NCBI RefSeq assembly: GCF_020097835.1
Contig: NZ_CP083666.1
Span: 124,001-188,000, forward strand
DNA from: Haloprofundus halobius
Lineage (GTDB): Archaea > Halobacteriota > Halobacteria > Halobacteriales > Haloferacaceae
Length of the DNA stretch: 64,000 nucleotides
Direction of reading: 5' to 3'
Each line of letters begins with the position of its first letter. Position 1 is the stretch's first letter. The notes below the pieces were generated by a model. The model ran no database searches. It saw only the letters and a list, made by a program, of their open reading frames with translations, and was not told where the DNA came from. Of this stretch, positions 40,798 to 49,568 are shown piece after piece. The translations under genes were made by a program, and so were the position numbers.

Positions 40798-42480
40798 ATG
40801 TCGGACCTCGGAACCACCAAACTCTCCGGGGAACTCCGCTCGCTCGCCGAGCAGCATCCGCACCTCGACGAACACCTCCAGCGCTTCCGCGCCGAGTACA
40901 ACGAGTATCCGGTGTACACCGAGGAACTGGAGTCCGAACACGAGGTGCGTCGGCCGAACGTCATCTACCCGACGGTGAAGAACGACCACCCCGTCTTCTG
41001 TCACGTCTTCGGCGACACCGGCGTCCCGACGAAGTACTACGCCATCGAACCCTCGCTCGACGAAACCGACCGGGCGACGTACCGTCGCATCCGCCAGCGG
41101 ATCCTCGACGAGAGCGTCACGCGCCCCGCACCCGGCGACATCGACGAGTTCCAGACACATCTCGACGAACTGCTGAACGAAGTCGTCACCGTCGGCACGC
41201 CGATGACGAGTCTGGGGTCGCTGCTCAGCGGGCGCATCACGGTCCCCGAAGAGACGTTCCACACGGTTCGGTATCTCCTCCAGCGCGACATCGTCGGCCT
41301 CGGACCACTCGCGCCGCTGATGGGCGACCCCGAGAACGAGGACATCCACGTCATCGGTCCGCACGAGTGTTTCACCGACCACGGCACCTACGGGATGCTC
41401 CCGACGAGCATCGACTTCGGGTCGCCCGACGAGTTCGAAAACTGGCTCCGGAACCTCGGCGAGCGGATGGACACGCCCATCAGCGACTCGAATCCCGTCA
41501 TCGACTCGACGCTGCCCGACGGGTCGCGTATCAACATCATCTACTCCGACGACGTGAGTATCAAGGGGCCGTCGCTGACGATTCGGCAGTTCAACGAGGT
41601 GCCGCTCTCCATCCTCCAGATCACGAAGTGGGGGACGCTCAGCCCCGAGATGTCGGCGTATCTGTGGCTCTGTCTGGAGAACGACCAGACCATCTTCGTC
41701 GCCGGCGAGACGGCGTCGGGGAAGACGACGACGCTCAACGCCATCCTCTCGTTCATCCCGAGAGACGCCAAAATCTACACCGCGGAGGACACCGCGGAGG
41801 TCCTTCCACCGCACAGCACGTGGCAGCAACTGCTCACCCGCGAGGGGCAGGGCAGCGACGACAGCACGGACGTCGACATGTTCGACCTCGTCGCGGCCGC
41901 CCTCCGGTCGCGCCCCGACTACATCATCGTCGGGGAGGTCCGTGGTGCTGAGGGGCGGATGGCATTTCAGGCCGCCCAGACCGGCCACCCCGTGATGCTG
42001 ACGTTCCACGCCAGCGACATCGTCTCGCTCATCCAGCGTTTCACCGGCGACCCCATTTCCGTCCCGGAGACGTTCATGGGCAACTGCGACCTCTGTGTGT
42101 TCCAGAACCGGGTCAAACTCGGTGACGACATGGTCCGTCGCGTCACGAGTATCCAGGAGATAGAGGGCTACTCCAAGCAGGAAGGCGGCGTCGTCACCCG
42201 GCAGGTGTTCACCTGGGATCCCATCGAGGACGACATCATCTTCACCGGGATGAACAACTCCTACGTGCTGGAGGACCGCATCGCACCGCTTCTGGGCTTC
42301 GAGGACTCGCGCGCTATCTACGACGAACTGCTGCGCCGCGCCGAGATACTCCGCCGCCTCATCGACGGAAACGTGCTCGAATACGCCGAAGTGAACCAGG
42401 CCATCGAGACGTTCCAGAACGACGGCGTCGAGGCGCTGCCGATAGATATCGCGGGACTGACCGAGGTCGGTGGGCGGTAA
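40798..42480 (+). CDS. arlI: Archaellum motor ATPase ArlI
   Basis: 560 residues from the ATG at 40798 (MSDLGTTKLSGELRSLAEQH). Member of the type II/IV secretion ATPase superfamily: N-terminal domain to about 250, Walker A GETASGKTTTLN (about 303-312), Asp-box region AEDTAEVLPPHSTW, Walker B IVGEVRGAEGRMAFQ (about 377) and His box GHPVMLTFHA. The hexamer drives both filament assembly and rotation with ArlJ. All motifs intact. Start chosen because the upstream frame lies within arlH. Confidence 0.95.
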   Translation: MSDLGTTKLSGELRSLAEQHPHLDEHLQRFRAEYNEYPVYTEELESEHEVRRPNVIYPTVKNDHPVFCHVFGDTGVPTKYYAIEPSLDETDRATYRRIRQRILDESVTRPAPGDIDEFQTHLDELLNEVVTVGTPMTSLGSLLSGRITVPEETFHTVRYLLQRDIVGLGPLAPLMGDPENEDIHVIGPHECFTDHGTYGMLPTSIDFGSPDEFENWLRNLGERMDTPISDSNPVIDSTLPDGSRINIIYSDDVSIKGPSLTIRQFNEVPLSILQITKWGTLSPEMSAYLWLCLENDQTIFVAGETASGKTTTLNAILSFIPRDAKIYTAEDTAEVLPPHSTWQQLLTREGQGSDDSTDVDMFDLVAAALRSRPDYIIVGEVRGAEGRMAFQAAQTGHPVMLTFHASDIVSLIQRFTGDPISVPETFMGNCDLCVFQNRVKLGDDMVRRVTSIQEIEGYSKQEGGVVTRQVFTWDPIEDDIIFTGMNNSYVLEDRIAPLLGFEDSRAIYDELLRRAEILRRLIDGNVLEYAEVNQAIETFQNDGVEALPIDIAGLTEVGGR

Positions 42481-42483
42481 GCG

Positions 42484-44232
42484 GTGGCGACGATGGACGG
42501 CGGCTCGGGGTCGAACGTCGCCGACACGGAGTCCGAGAGCCAGTTCGACCTCCAGCAGATGCTGGAGTCGCTCGAACGCGGCTACTACACGATGGACATG
42601 CCGTACGAGCGGTATCTGTTCGTCATGCTCCTGCCCGCGCTACTGTTCGGGCAGGCGACGTTCATCGCCGTCCTCGCGTTCGAACCCCCCCTCGCCGTCA
42701 GCGCGCCGTTCGTCCTGCTGTCGTTTTTCGTGCCGGGCGTCGCACTCGTCTACCCGCAACTCGTCCACGACAGAAAGCGCAAGGAGACCAGAGAGAAGTT
42801 CTACCTCTTTATCACCCACATCACGGTGCTGTCGACGACGAACATCGACCGCGTCGAGATCTTCCGGACGCTCGCCCGCGAGAACGAGTACGGCCCGATC
42901 GCCGAGGAGATGGGTCGCATCGTCGCACTCGTCGACACGTGGAATCAGAGCCTCGACGACGCCTGTCGGATGCGCGCGAAGTTCGTCGCGAGTCCGCTGA
43001 TGGAGGACTTCCTCGAACGGATGGCGTACTCCGTCGGGGCGGGCCAGCACATCAGCGAGTTCCTCCTCAACGAGCAGGACTCCATCATCCAGAGCTTCAC
43101 CACCCGGTACGGGAGCCAACTCGACCGACTCGGGCTGGTCAAGGACGTCTACATGTCGGTCAACCTCTCGGTGACGTTCGGACTGGTGTTCGCCATCGTC
43201 ATCCCGTTTCTCATCGGTATCGACCCGACGATGGCGCTCGTCGCCGTCATCCTCGGGTCGGTGTTCGTCCAGGTGATGTTCCTCTACGCGATGAACAGCA
43301 TCGCGCCGAAGGACCCCGTCTGGTTCCACAGCGAGATGTCCCTCGACAGGAACGTCCGCACCCGGACGAGCCTCGTCGTCGGCGCGGGGTTGTCGCTGGC
43401 GCTGACCGCCGCCTGCTACGCGGCGCTACAGGGGATGCTGCCGTTCGACCCTGACGAGCTTCCGCTGCCGTTCTACGTGGCGATTCCGTTCACGCCGCTG
43501 CTGCTCCCCGGGGTCGTGATGCAGCGCGAGGAGAAGCGCGTGAAGAACCGCGACGAGGGGTTCCCCTCGTTCATCCGCGCGCTCGGGGCCGTCGAGAGCG
43601 TCAAGCAGAGTTCCACCTCGTCGGTTCTGGCGAGCCTCAAAAAGAAGGACTTCGGCGCGCTCACCGAGAACATTTCGAACCTCTACCGCCGACTGAACAT
43701 GCGCATCGACTCCGAACTGTCGTGGAATCACTTCGCCGCCGAGACGGGGTCGTATCTCATCCAGAAGTTCAGCGACATGTACGTCAAGGGGCGACGGATG
43801 GGCGGCGAACCCCGCCAACTGGGGACGCTCATCAGCCGAAACATGACCGCCGTGTTGAACCTCCGTCGCAAGCGCGCACAGGAGGTCGGGACGGTGCTCG
43901 GCGTGCTGTACGGCGTCGTCCTCTCCAGCACGTTCGCCTACTATGTCGCGCTGGAGGTGGTGCGGGTGCTGAAGGAGATCTCGACGGAGATGGACATCGA
44001 CTCCAACATCGTCGGCTCGCTTCTGAACCCCTCCGTCTACAACATGCCCGAAATCGAGTTTCTGCTCCTCGTCGCCATCGTCGTCAACGCGTTCTTCGCG
44101 TCGATGATGATCCGAGTCATCGGCCGCGGTCACTCGATGAACGCGCTGCCGCACTTCACGCTGCTCGTCTGGTCGAGCACCGTCGTCGCCGTCGTGACGA
44201 GCGAGGTCGTCAGCACGCTCGTCGCCTTCTGA
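42484..44232 (+). CDS. arlJ: Archaellum membrane platform protein ArlJ
   Basis: 582 residues, GTG start (ATG at 42493 is possible). Two T2SF-F-type cytoplasmic domains (ITHITVLSTTNIDRVEIFRT and FIRALGAVESVKQSSTSSVL) alternate with about 9-10 helices grouped at 45-85, 230-275, 300-345 and 470-575. ArlJ is the sole integral membrane part of the motor and the partner of ArlI. Ends at 44232; the next gene, arlD, has its own promoter. Confidence 0.93.
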   Translation: MATMDGGSGSNVADTESESQFDLQQMLESLERGYYTMDMPYERYLFVMLLPALLFGQATFIAVLAFEPPLAVSAPFVLLSFFVPGVALVYPQLVHDRKRKETREKFYLFITHITVLSTTNIDRVEIFRTLARENEYGPIAEEMGRIVALVDTWNQSLDDACRMRAKFVASPLMEDFLERMAYSVGAGQHISEFLLNEQDSIIQSFTTRYGSQLDRLGLVKDVYMSVNLSVTFGLVFAIVIPFLIGIDPTMALVAVILGSVFVQVMFLYAMNSIAPKDPVWFHSEMSLDRNVRTRTSLVVGAGLSLALTAACYAALQGMLPFDPDELPLPFYVAIPFTPLLLPGVVMQREEKRVKNRDEGFPSFIRALGAVESVKQSSTSSVLASLKKKDFGALTENISNLYRRLNMRIDSELSWNHFAAETGSYLIQKFSDMYVKGRRMGGEPRQLGTLISRNMTAVLNLRRKRAQEVGTVLGVLYGVVLSSTFAYYVALEVVRVLKEISTEMDIDSNIVGSLLNPSVYNMPEIEFLLLVAIVVNAFFASMMIRVIGRGHSMNALPHFTLLVWSSTVVAVVTSEVVSTLVAF

Positions 44233-44289
44233 CCGGTGTATTCTATATCTACATTCGTTGCATCAAGAATGTAATCGAACCTACGAAAC

Positions 44290-44331
44290 GTATTTAACGG
44301 GTCACTCCAATCATCGCGGAAGGAGACACAC
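44290..44331 (+). promoter_or_regulatory. arlD promoter and ribosome-binding site
   Basis: CGTATTTAACGGG (TATA-like, about 44288-44300) is followed by GGAAGGAG at 44317-44324, seven bases before the ATG at 44332. A clear Shine-Dalgarno sequence is uncommon in this window and marks arlD as a leadered, separately started transcript. Confidence 0.5.
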
Positions 44332-44736
44332 ATGCCAGGAGACCGTTCGGCCGACAGCAGGCAGACGAAACCGTATCTCGGCACCATCCCGCGCGACGCC
44401 GCCGAGAACGTCACCGCGATGGAGTGGGCGCGGTATCTCGGGCGCGAGTTCGGCCCGACCGGGGCGATAAACGCGCTGGCGTACTACCGCGACATCGACT
44501 GGATAAGCGAGCGGGCGCGGCGGCTGATGATTCGACACGTCCGCGGCCTCTCGCTCGAAGAACTCGACCGCGTCAACGACGAGTCGATCGCGCTCGACGA
44601 GTCGCTCGACTCGCTGGTCGAGTCGCCGTTCGAGCGACACGCCAAGTCGCTGGAGTACATCGCGAAGATAACGGGGACGGACGTCGAGAACGACCTGTTG
44701 CCGCTTCGCCACCCCGACGAACACACGGTCCGATAA
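44332..44736 (+). CDS. arlD: Archaellum accessory protein ArlD
   Basis: 134 residues. The FlaD/E domain (NVTAMEWARYLGREFGPTGA, NALAYYRDIDWISERARRLM) is clearly similar to the C-terminal part of ArlCE. It carries no coiled coil, so it is the short ArlD form. In the cytosolic ring ArlD pairs with ArlCE and contacts CheF. It lies downstream of arlJ but about 100 bp away with its own promoter and Shine-Dalgarno sequence. Confidence 0.9.
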   Translation: MPGDRSADSRQTKPYLGTIPRDAAENVTAMEWARYLGREFGPTGAINALAYYRDIDWISERARRLMIRHVRGLSLEELDRVNDESIALDESLDSLVESPFERHAKSLEYIAKITGTDVENDLLPLRHPDEHTVR

Positions 44737-44872
44737 CCGGCGCGCGGCGTCGGCCTTCGGTCGCCTCGGACTTCGACGCGGACCAGTTCTCGCAGTCGCC
44801 GACACCCGGACGCCGGAGCGTCCGCTCTCGGGGTCGATACGCTTCTCCGCGGTTCGAATTCGCTCCGCGCGC

Positions 44873-45238
44873 TCAGAGTCCGTACCGGTAGACGACGCTC
44901 AGGAACGCGCCGCAGGCGATGGCGAGACTAACGAACAGCGCGGCGAAAAGCGGGTGTTTCGCGGCGTCGAGAATCGTCCCGTCGTCTTTCATCTCGGCGC
45001 TGATTATCATCGCGCGGACGACGGCGAACACGACGGCGGCGAACACGACGAGGCCGAGCGCGGCGACGCCGACGATGACGTCGTCGCGGTTGAACTCGAA
45101 CAGCATGCCCATCGCGCCCAACAGCACGCCAGCGAACAGTCCGCTCCCCGTTATCGCGGCCGCCTTCTGGTTCGCGCTGAGACCGTCCGAGACGCTGAGG
45201 GCTTTCGTTCGGAAGGTGGTAGTATCTTTCGTCGACAT
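44873..45238 (-). CDS. 121-aa membrane protein
   Basis: Soluble N-terminus of about 30 residues (RTKALSVSDGLSANQKAAAI) followed by three helices: TGSGLFAGVLLGAMGMLFEF, VIVGVAALGLVVFAAVVFAV and HPLFAALFVSLAIACGAFLS. Family not recognised. Divergent/convergent neighbours are unrelated, so it is a single-gene unit. The flanking 92 bp (45239-45330) hold its promoter region (GAAAGATACTACC reverse reading). Confidence 0.6.
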   Translation of the reverse strand: MSTKDTTTFRTKALSVSDGLSANQKAAAITGSGLFAGVLLGAMGMLFEFNRDDVIVGVAALGLVVFAAVVFAVVRAMIISAEMKDDGTILDAAKHPLFAALFVSLAIACGAFLSVVYRYGL

Positions 45239-45330
45239 TATTCTGTGGCTGATTGTATGCTGAGAGTAGTGGATGATAACTGCTCTGGTTGTCGTATGTC
45301 ACGCACACTCGTCTCGGCCAGCGGGTCGAA

Positions 45331-46134
45331 CTACCGGCGAGGTAGCGGGGCGAACAGCACGCCGGTCAGCCGACGGAGCGTGTACGCGAGCGCCACCAGC
45401 GTCGGTGCACAGAGCGCGACGTAGCCGACGACCCACCTGCCGACGCGGAGTCCGTCGACGAGCGCCACGAACGGAGGCGCGACCGAGTCGGTCGAGAGCG
45501 TCCACGTCGTCCCCGAGACGACCATCCAGACGAAGACGATGGCCGGGAGACTCCACAGGAAGTGCCACATCGCCGGGGAGACGCGGAACCGCCTCCGGTG
45601 TCGGTCGGCCGCCGACAGTTCGCCGAGGTGGTAGACCAAGAGGAGGTAGCAGGTGGGGACGGTTATCGTCGCGATGGCCGCGGAGAGAAACGTCATGTGT
45701 TCGGAGACTCGGACGTTCACGAAGGGAAACAGCGCCGCCGCCGGCACCAGACCGACGAGCGAGAAGGAGGCGACGGTGACGAGGGCACCGGCGGATCCCG
45801 AGTTCCGAATCCACAACTCGCCGTGTGTCGCGAGGTAGTCGCGTCGCCACTGATAGAGACGGAAGGCCAGAAACCGGGCGGCGAGGAACGTCGCCAGCAC
45901 CACGAGGGGGTCGGCCACGGCGCTCGTCACCGTCCAGAGGAGGGGGACGCCGTACGCGAGCGCCCCGACGAGGGCCATCTCGACGACGAGCGTCACCATC
46001 AGAAAGCCGGTGACGGCCCAGAGCCACGGAGAGGCGACCCAGGCGAGCGCCGGACGGGCCGGTCGTCGCGGTCCGGCGTGACCGTTCGCTCCCCTCGAAG
46101 ACGCCGCCTGCGTCCGCTCGTCTCGGAACTCCAC
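45331..46134 (-). CDS. Multi-pass membrane protein, 267 aa
   Basis: Start chosen at the GTG at 46134, one base behind the stop of the upstream 51-aa gene; a TTG at 46155 would overlap that gene by 20 bp. Six or seven helices, including WLWAVTGFLMVTLVVEMALV, ALVTVASFSLVGLVPAAALF, HMTFLSAAIATITVPTCYLL and WHFLWSLPAIVFVWMVVSGT. No family recognised. With the 51-aa gene it forms a two-gene operon from the palindromic promoter at 46341-46359. Confidence 0.65.
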   Translation of the reverse strand: MEFRDERTQAASSRGANGHAGPRRPARPALAWVASPWLWAVTGFLMVTLVVEMALVGALAYGVPLLWTVTSAVADPLVVLATFLAARFLAFRLYQWRRDYLATHGELWIRNSGSAGALVTVASFSLVGLVPAAALFPFVNVRVSEHMTFLSAAIATITVPTCYLLLVYHLGELSAADRHRRRFRVSPAMWHFLWSLPAIVFVWMVVSGTTWTLSTDSVAPPFVALVDGLRVGRWVVGYVALCAPTLVALAYTLRRLTGVLFAPLPRR

Positions 46135-46135
46135 G

Positions 46136-46291
46136 TCAGAGACTGACCTCGGCAATGACGGTGAGAACGACGAGGACGAGGCCGAACAACAGAAGCGGTG
46201 CCACGTTGAGCGGTACCTCGGCCCGGTCGGTCCGTCTTCCCCCTTTTCCCACCCACGACGAGAGTACTCTCGCCGCTAATTTCACGTTCAT
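46136..46291 (-). CDS. 51-aa single-helix membrane protein
   Basis: ATG at 46291, TGA at 46136-46138. MNVKLAARVLSSWVGKGGRR, then one helix (NVAPLLLFGLVLVVLTVIAE) and stop: cytosolic amphipathic/basic N-terminus with a C-terminal anchor. The stop sits one base ahead of the GTG of the larger membrane protein, which strongly supports it as a real gene. Function unknown. Confidence 0.6.
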   Translation of the reverse strand: MNVKLAARVLSSWVGKGGRRTDRAEVPLNVAPLLLFGLVLVVLTVIAEVSL

Positions 46292-46340
46292 CGGCAGTAT
46301 CGAACCGCGTCAGGCTATTAAACGCTTCTTTAGCTGTTGG

Positions 46341-46359
46341 GTTTATATCAGATATAAAC
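46341..46359. promoter_or_regulatory. Palindromic divergent promoter
   Basis: GTTTATAT-CAG-ATATAAAC is a perfect inverted repeat. It is about 50 bp from both divergent starts (46291 minus, 46413 plus), so each arm can act as the TATA box for one direction with leaders of roughly 30 bases. A symmetric TATA box or operator spanning both promoters is implied. Confidence 0.6.
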
Positions 46360-46412
46360 ACACTAACGAACACTTATGAGAGGGTCGGACGTACGACCCG
46401 ACGACTCGAACG

Positions 46413-46592
46413 ATGAATCTCCTGACCGGTCTGTTCGTCGGCCTCGGCCTCGTGACCGTCGGCGTCTCCTTTCTTCGACTGGTTCGGACGAACAGAACCG
46501 ACGCGACGTACCTCCGCGTCATCGAGGGCTGTTTCTCCGCCGTCCTCGTCGTCTCGGGGTTCGGCCTGATGTTCGTCGCGCTGTTGAACTGA
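46413..46592 (+). CDS. 59-aa two-helix membrane protein
   Basis: ATG at 46413, TGA at 46590-46592. Helix 1 MNLLTGLFVGLGLVTVGVSF, short loop RLVRTNRTDATYLRVIEG, helix 2 CFSAVLVVSGFGLMFVALLN ending at the last residue. Spacing to the next gene (46639) is 46 bp, so both may be co-transcribed from the palindromic divergent promoter. Family unknown; size is too small for standard gene callers. Confidence 0.6.
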   Translation: MNLLTGLFVGLGLVTVGVSFLRLVRTNRTDATYLRVIEGCFSAVLVVSGFGLMFVALLN

Positions 46593-46638
46593 GCGCGGTT
46601 CGACAGAGCCATCTGCGAGACGCGCGATACGAACGCGT

Positions 46639-47130
46639 ATGCCAGGGAGGAAGACCGCTGCGTCGGACCGCGAGGACCGGTACGGGTTCGACGAGGGCGG
46701 TGGGTCACTCGCAGAGCGACTCGGCGCGTTCGTCCCGCAGTCGCTCGTGCGCCGCGGGCTGTCGATTCGCGTGACCACCGGTCGGCGTCGGTACGAACGG
46801 GGCGACCCGGTCGAACTGACGATCGCGATACGGAACCGACTGCCGATTCCGGTGACCGTGGCGACGCCGCGGCGACGGCTCTGGGGGTGGACCGTCGACG
46901 GACTGTTGGAGGGCAGCGACGAACCGCGGTATCTCAGCGACAACCCCGGGTCGCTCGCGTTCGGCCCCAAGGAGACGAAGGTGATAGAACAGACGTGGAG
47001 CGGCCGGCTCAAACGTGTCGGCGACCGGACGACGTGGGAACTGCCCGAGCGCGGCGTCCACGAAGTCGGCGCGTTCGTCGCGACCGGCGCGAACCAACCG
47101 ACTGACTCCGTCGAGATAACTATCGAGTGA
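46639..47130 (+). CDS. Hypothetical cytosolic Ig-like protein
   Basis: 163 residues. The middle part (SIRVTTGRRRYERGDPVELT, IAIRNRLPIPVTVATPRRRL) and the end (WELPERGVHEVGAFVATGAN) have the alternating pattern of an Ig-like beta-sandwich; similar haloarchaeal proteins of unknown role exist (I recall DUF7974). No signal peptide or helix. Possibly second gene of an operon with the 59-aa membrane protein. Confidence 0.6.
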   Translation: MPGRKTAASDREDRYGFDEGGGSLAERLGAFVPQSLVRRGLSIRVTTGRRRYERGDPVELTIAIRNRLPIPVTVATPRRRLWGWTVDGLLEGSDEPRYLSDNPGSLAFGPKETKVIEQTWSGRLKRVGDRTTWELPERGVHEVGAFVATGANQPTDSVEITIE

Positions 47131-47170
47131 CGGCGGACCGTCCGCCGAAAACTGTCGAGCGGATCCGCGC

Positions 47171-48457
47171 TCAGTCGGCGTTGGCGGTGTTCTCGATACC
47201 GTCTCGGTGGAGGTGACACGCCGCGTAGTGTTCGCCCGTGCTGTACTCGGCCGGGACGGTGTAGGCTGGCTGTTCCTGCGCGCAGATGCTCGGTTCGGCG
47301 AACGACTCGCGGAGCACGTCTTCGGCCTGCTCCCACTCGTCGCTGAGCAGATAGTCGATGGCCGTCTCGACGAGCTCACCCGCTCTGCCGCCGGGCACTC
47401 CCTGCTCGAAGAACTCGGTTCGCAACTGGTTCTCTCCCTGTACCTCGAACGTCCGTCGGGTGACCGCCCGCATGAAGCGACGGACGTCGGCCCACTCGCG
47501 TTCCGTGAAGTCGTACTCCTCGGGCGCGATGAGCGTCGGACAGCGCGTCCGGAACCGACAGCCAGATGGCGGTTCGATGGGCGATGGAACGTCGCCCTCC
47601 AGCAGGCCGCGACGACCTTCCGCCCGCGGGTCCGGAACCGGAATCGAGCCGAGAAGCGCCTGGGTGTAGGGATGCTGAGGGTTCTCGTACAATTCCTCGG
47701 TTTCTGCGAGTTCGACCATTTGGCCGAGATACATCACGGCGACGCGGTCGGAGATGTGCCGAATGACGGAGAGGTCGTGTGCGATGAACAGGTAGGTGAG
47801 ACCGAACTCGTCCTGCAGTTCCTGCATCGTGTTCAGCACCTGCGCCTGAATCGACACGTCGAGCGCCGACACCGGTTCGTCGCAGACGATGAAGTCGGGG
47901 TTGACCGCCAGCGCACGCGCGAGGTTCACCCGCTGGCGCTGACCGCCGGAGAACTGGTGGGGGTAGCGATTGTAGTGCTGCGGGTCGAGGCCGACTTTTT
48001 CGAGGAGTTCGCGGGCGCGCTCCTCGCGCTCTCCCTCGTAGAGGTCGTGCGCGCGCATCGGCTCCTCGACGATAGTCCCGACCTTCATCCGGGGGTCGAG
48101 GCTGGACTGCGGGTCCTGGAAGATCATCTGCATGTCCTGGCGCTGTTGGCGCAGCTGCTCGCCAGAGAGGTCGGCGATGTTGCGTCCGTTGAAGTAGACG
48201 GCGCCGTCGGTCGGTTCGACGAGCTTCAACACCGTGCGCGCGAGCGTCGACTTCCCGCAGCCGGACTCGCCGACGAGACCGAGCGTCTCGCCGCGTTCGA
48301 TCTCGAAGGAGACGTCGTCGACGGCTCTCACTTTCGGTTTCGGGAAGAAGCTGTCGAGCAGCCCCGACCCCTGCGAGTAGTGTTTCGTCAGTCCTTCGAC
48401 GCGTAGAATCGTCTCGCTGTCCTCTTGTTCTTCCGTTTCGGTCGTCGTGCTACTCAT
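47171..48457 (-). CDS. dppF: Peptide ABC importer ATPase DppF-type
   Basis: 428 residues from the ATG at 48457 (8-bp overlap with dppD). Walker [13 protein letters not shown] (about 62-70), signature [15 protein letters not shown], Walker [13 protein letters not shown]. The oligopeptide-specific C-terminal region begins [11 protein letters not shown] but its usual end (HYAACHLH) follows only after about 110 extra residues ([20 protein letters not shown] to [13 protein letters not shown]). This enlarged tail is seen in some haloarchaeal DppF proteins. Last gene of dppABCDF. Confidence 0.92.
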   Translation of the reverse strand: MSSTTTETEEQEDSETILRVEGLTKHYSQGSGLLDSFFPKPKVRAVDDVSFEIERGETLGLVGESGCGKSTLARTVLKLVEPTDGAVYFNGRNIADLSGEQLRQQRQDMQMIFQDPQSSLDPRMKVGTIVEEPMRAHDLYEGEREERARELLEKVGLDPQHYNRYPHQFSGGQRQRVNLARALAVNPDFIVCDEPVSALDVSIQAQVLNTMQELQDEFGLTYLFIAHDLSVIRHISDRVAVMYLGQMVELAETEELYENPQHPYTQALLGSIPVPDPRAEGRRGLLEGDVPSPIEPPSGCRFRTRCPTLIAPEEYDFTEREWADVRRFMRAVTRRTFEVQGENQLRTEFFEQGVPGGRAGELVETAIDYLLSDEWEQAEDVLRESFAEPSICAQEQPAYTVPAEYSTGEHYAACHLHRDGIENTANAD

Positions 48458-49568
48458 CTGTCTCACCTCGCGTCTCGACGAGATCGCCGCCGAACGCGGC
48501 TGTCTCCTCCGTCTCCAGCGGTTCCGAGTCCTCGTAGCCGACGTCCTCGTACTTCACGCAGGAGACGCGGTGCGGGTAGCCCTCCGGACCGCTCACGTCC
48601 TGATAGACGGGTCGTGTTCGGCGACACACCTCGTGGGCGTCCGGACAGCGGGTGTGGAACCGACAGCCCGGCGGTGGGTTGATGGCTTCCGGCATCACGC
48701 CTTTGATGGGGTTGAGTTCGTCGACCGTCTCGTCGGGGCGCGGCATCGAGTCGAGCAGCGCCTCCGTGTAGGGGTGTTTCGTCTCGTAGAACAGGTCGTC
48801 GGCCTCCGCCTGCTCGATGATCTCGCCGAGATACATCACGTTGACGCGGTCGCAGATTTCGGCGACGACGCCCATGTCGTGGGTCACCCAGAGGAAACTC
48901 GTCCCGTACTTCTCCTGGAGTTCGTCGACGAGGTCCAGAATCTGGCCCTCGACGGTGACGTCGAGCGCCGTCGTCGGCTCGTCGGCGATGATGAGACTCG
49001 GCTCGCAGGAGAGCGCCATCGCGATGAGCACGCGCTGGCGCATCCCGCCGGAGAACTGGTGGGGGTAGCTGTCGTATCGCTCCTCGGGTTCGGGGATGCC
49101 GACCTCGCGGAGCATGTCGACGGCGATCTCCTTGGCCTCGCTGCCGGAGACGTCGCGGTTTATCTCGATGAACTCCCGCAGTTGCCCGCCGACGGTGAAG
49201 ACGGGGTTGAGCGCCTCCATCGGGTCCTGGAAGATGATGGCGATCTCGTTGCCGCGGATCTCGTCGCGCATCTGCGTGTTCGACAGCATCTCGTCGGAGG
49301 GGCGGCGCTCGCCGTTCGGCCCCTCCTCGAAGTCGAGGATGACCTTGTCGCGGTACTTGACGGTGCCGCCGACGACCTCGCCGGGTTCCTCGACGAGTCG
49401 CATGATGGAACTGGTCGCGACGGATTTGCCCGCCCCGGATTCGCCGACGAGGCCGACGAGTTCTCCTTCTTCCACCGTGAAGCTGATGCCGTCCACCGCG
49501 CGGACGACCCCCTCCTCGGTGAAGAACTGTGTCTGCAGGTTTTCGACGGTGAGTAGTGGTTCTGCCAT
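48450..49568 (-). CDS. dppD: Peptide ABC importer ATPase DppD-type
   Basis: 372 residues. Walker [13 protein letters not shown] (about 38-46), signature [15 protein letters not shown], Walker [13 protein letters not shown], and the oligo_HPY tail with [15 protein letters not shown] that binds an Fe-S cluster in relatives. Starts at the last base of dppC (49568) and overlaps dppF, consistent with one operon. Together with DppF it energises peptide uptake. Confidence 0.93.
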   Translation of the reverse strand: MAEPLLTVENLQTQFFTEEGVVRAVDGISFTVEEGELVGLVGESGAGKSVATSSIMRLVEEPGEVVGGTVKYRDKVILDFEEGPNGERRPSDEMLSNTQMRDEIRGNEIAIIFQDPMEALNPVFTVGGQLREFIEINRDVSGSEAKEIAVDMLREVGIPEPEERYDSYPHQFSGGMRQRVLIAMALSCEPSLIIADEPTTALDVTVEGQILDLVDELQEKYGTSFLWVTHDMGVVAEICDRVNVMYLGEIIEQAEADDLFYETKHPYTEALLDSMPRPDETVDELNPIKGVMPEAINPPPGCRFHTRCPDAHEVCRRTRPVYQDVSGPEGYPHRVSCVKYEDVGYEDSEPLETEETAAFGGDLVETRGETDE

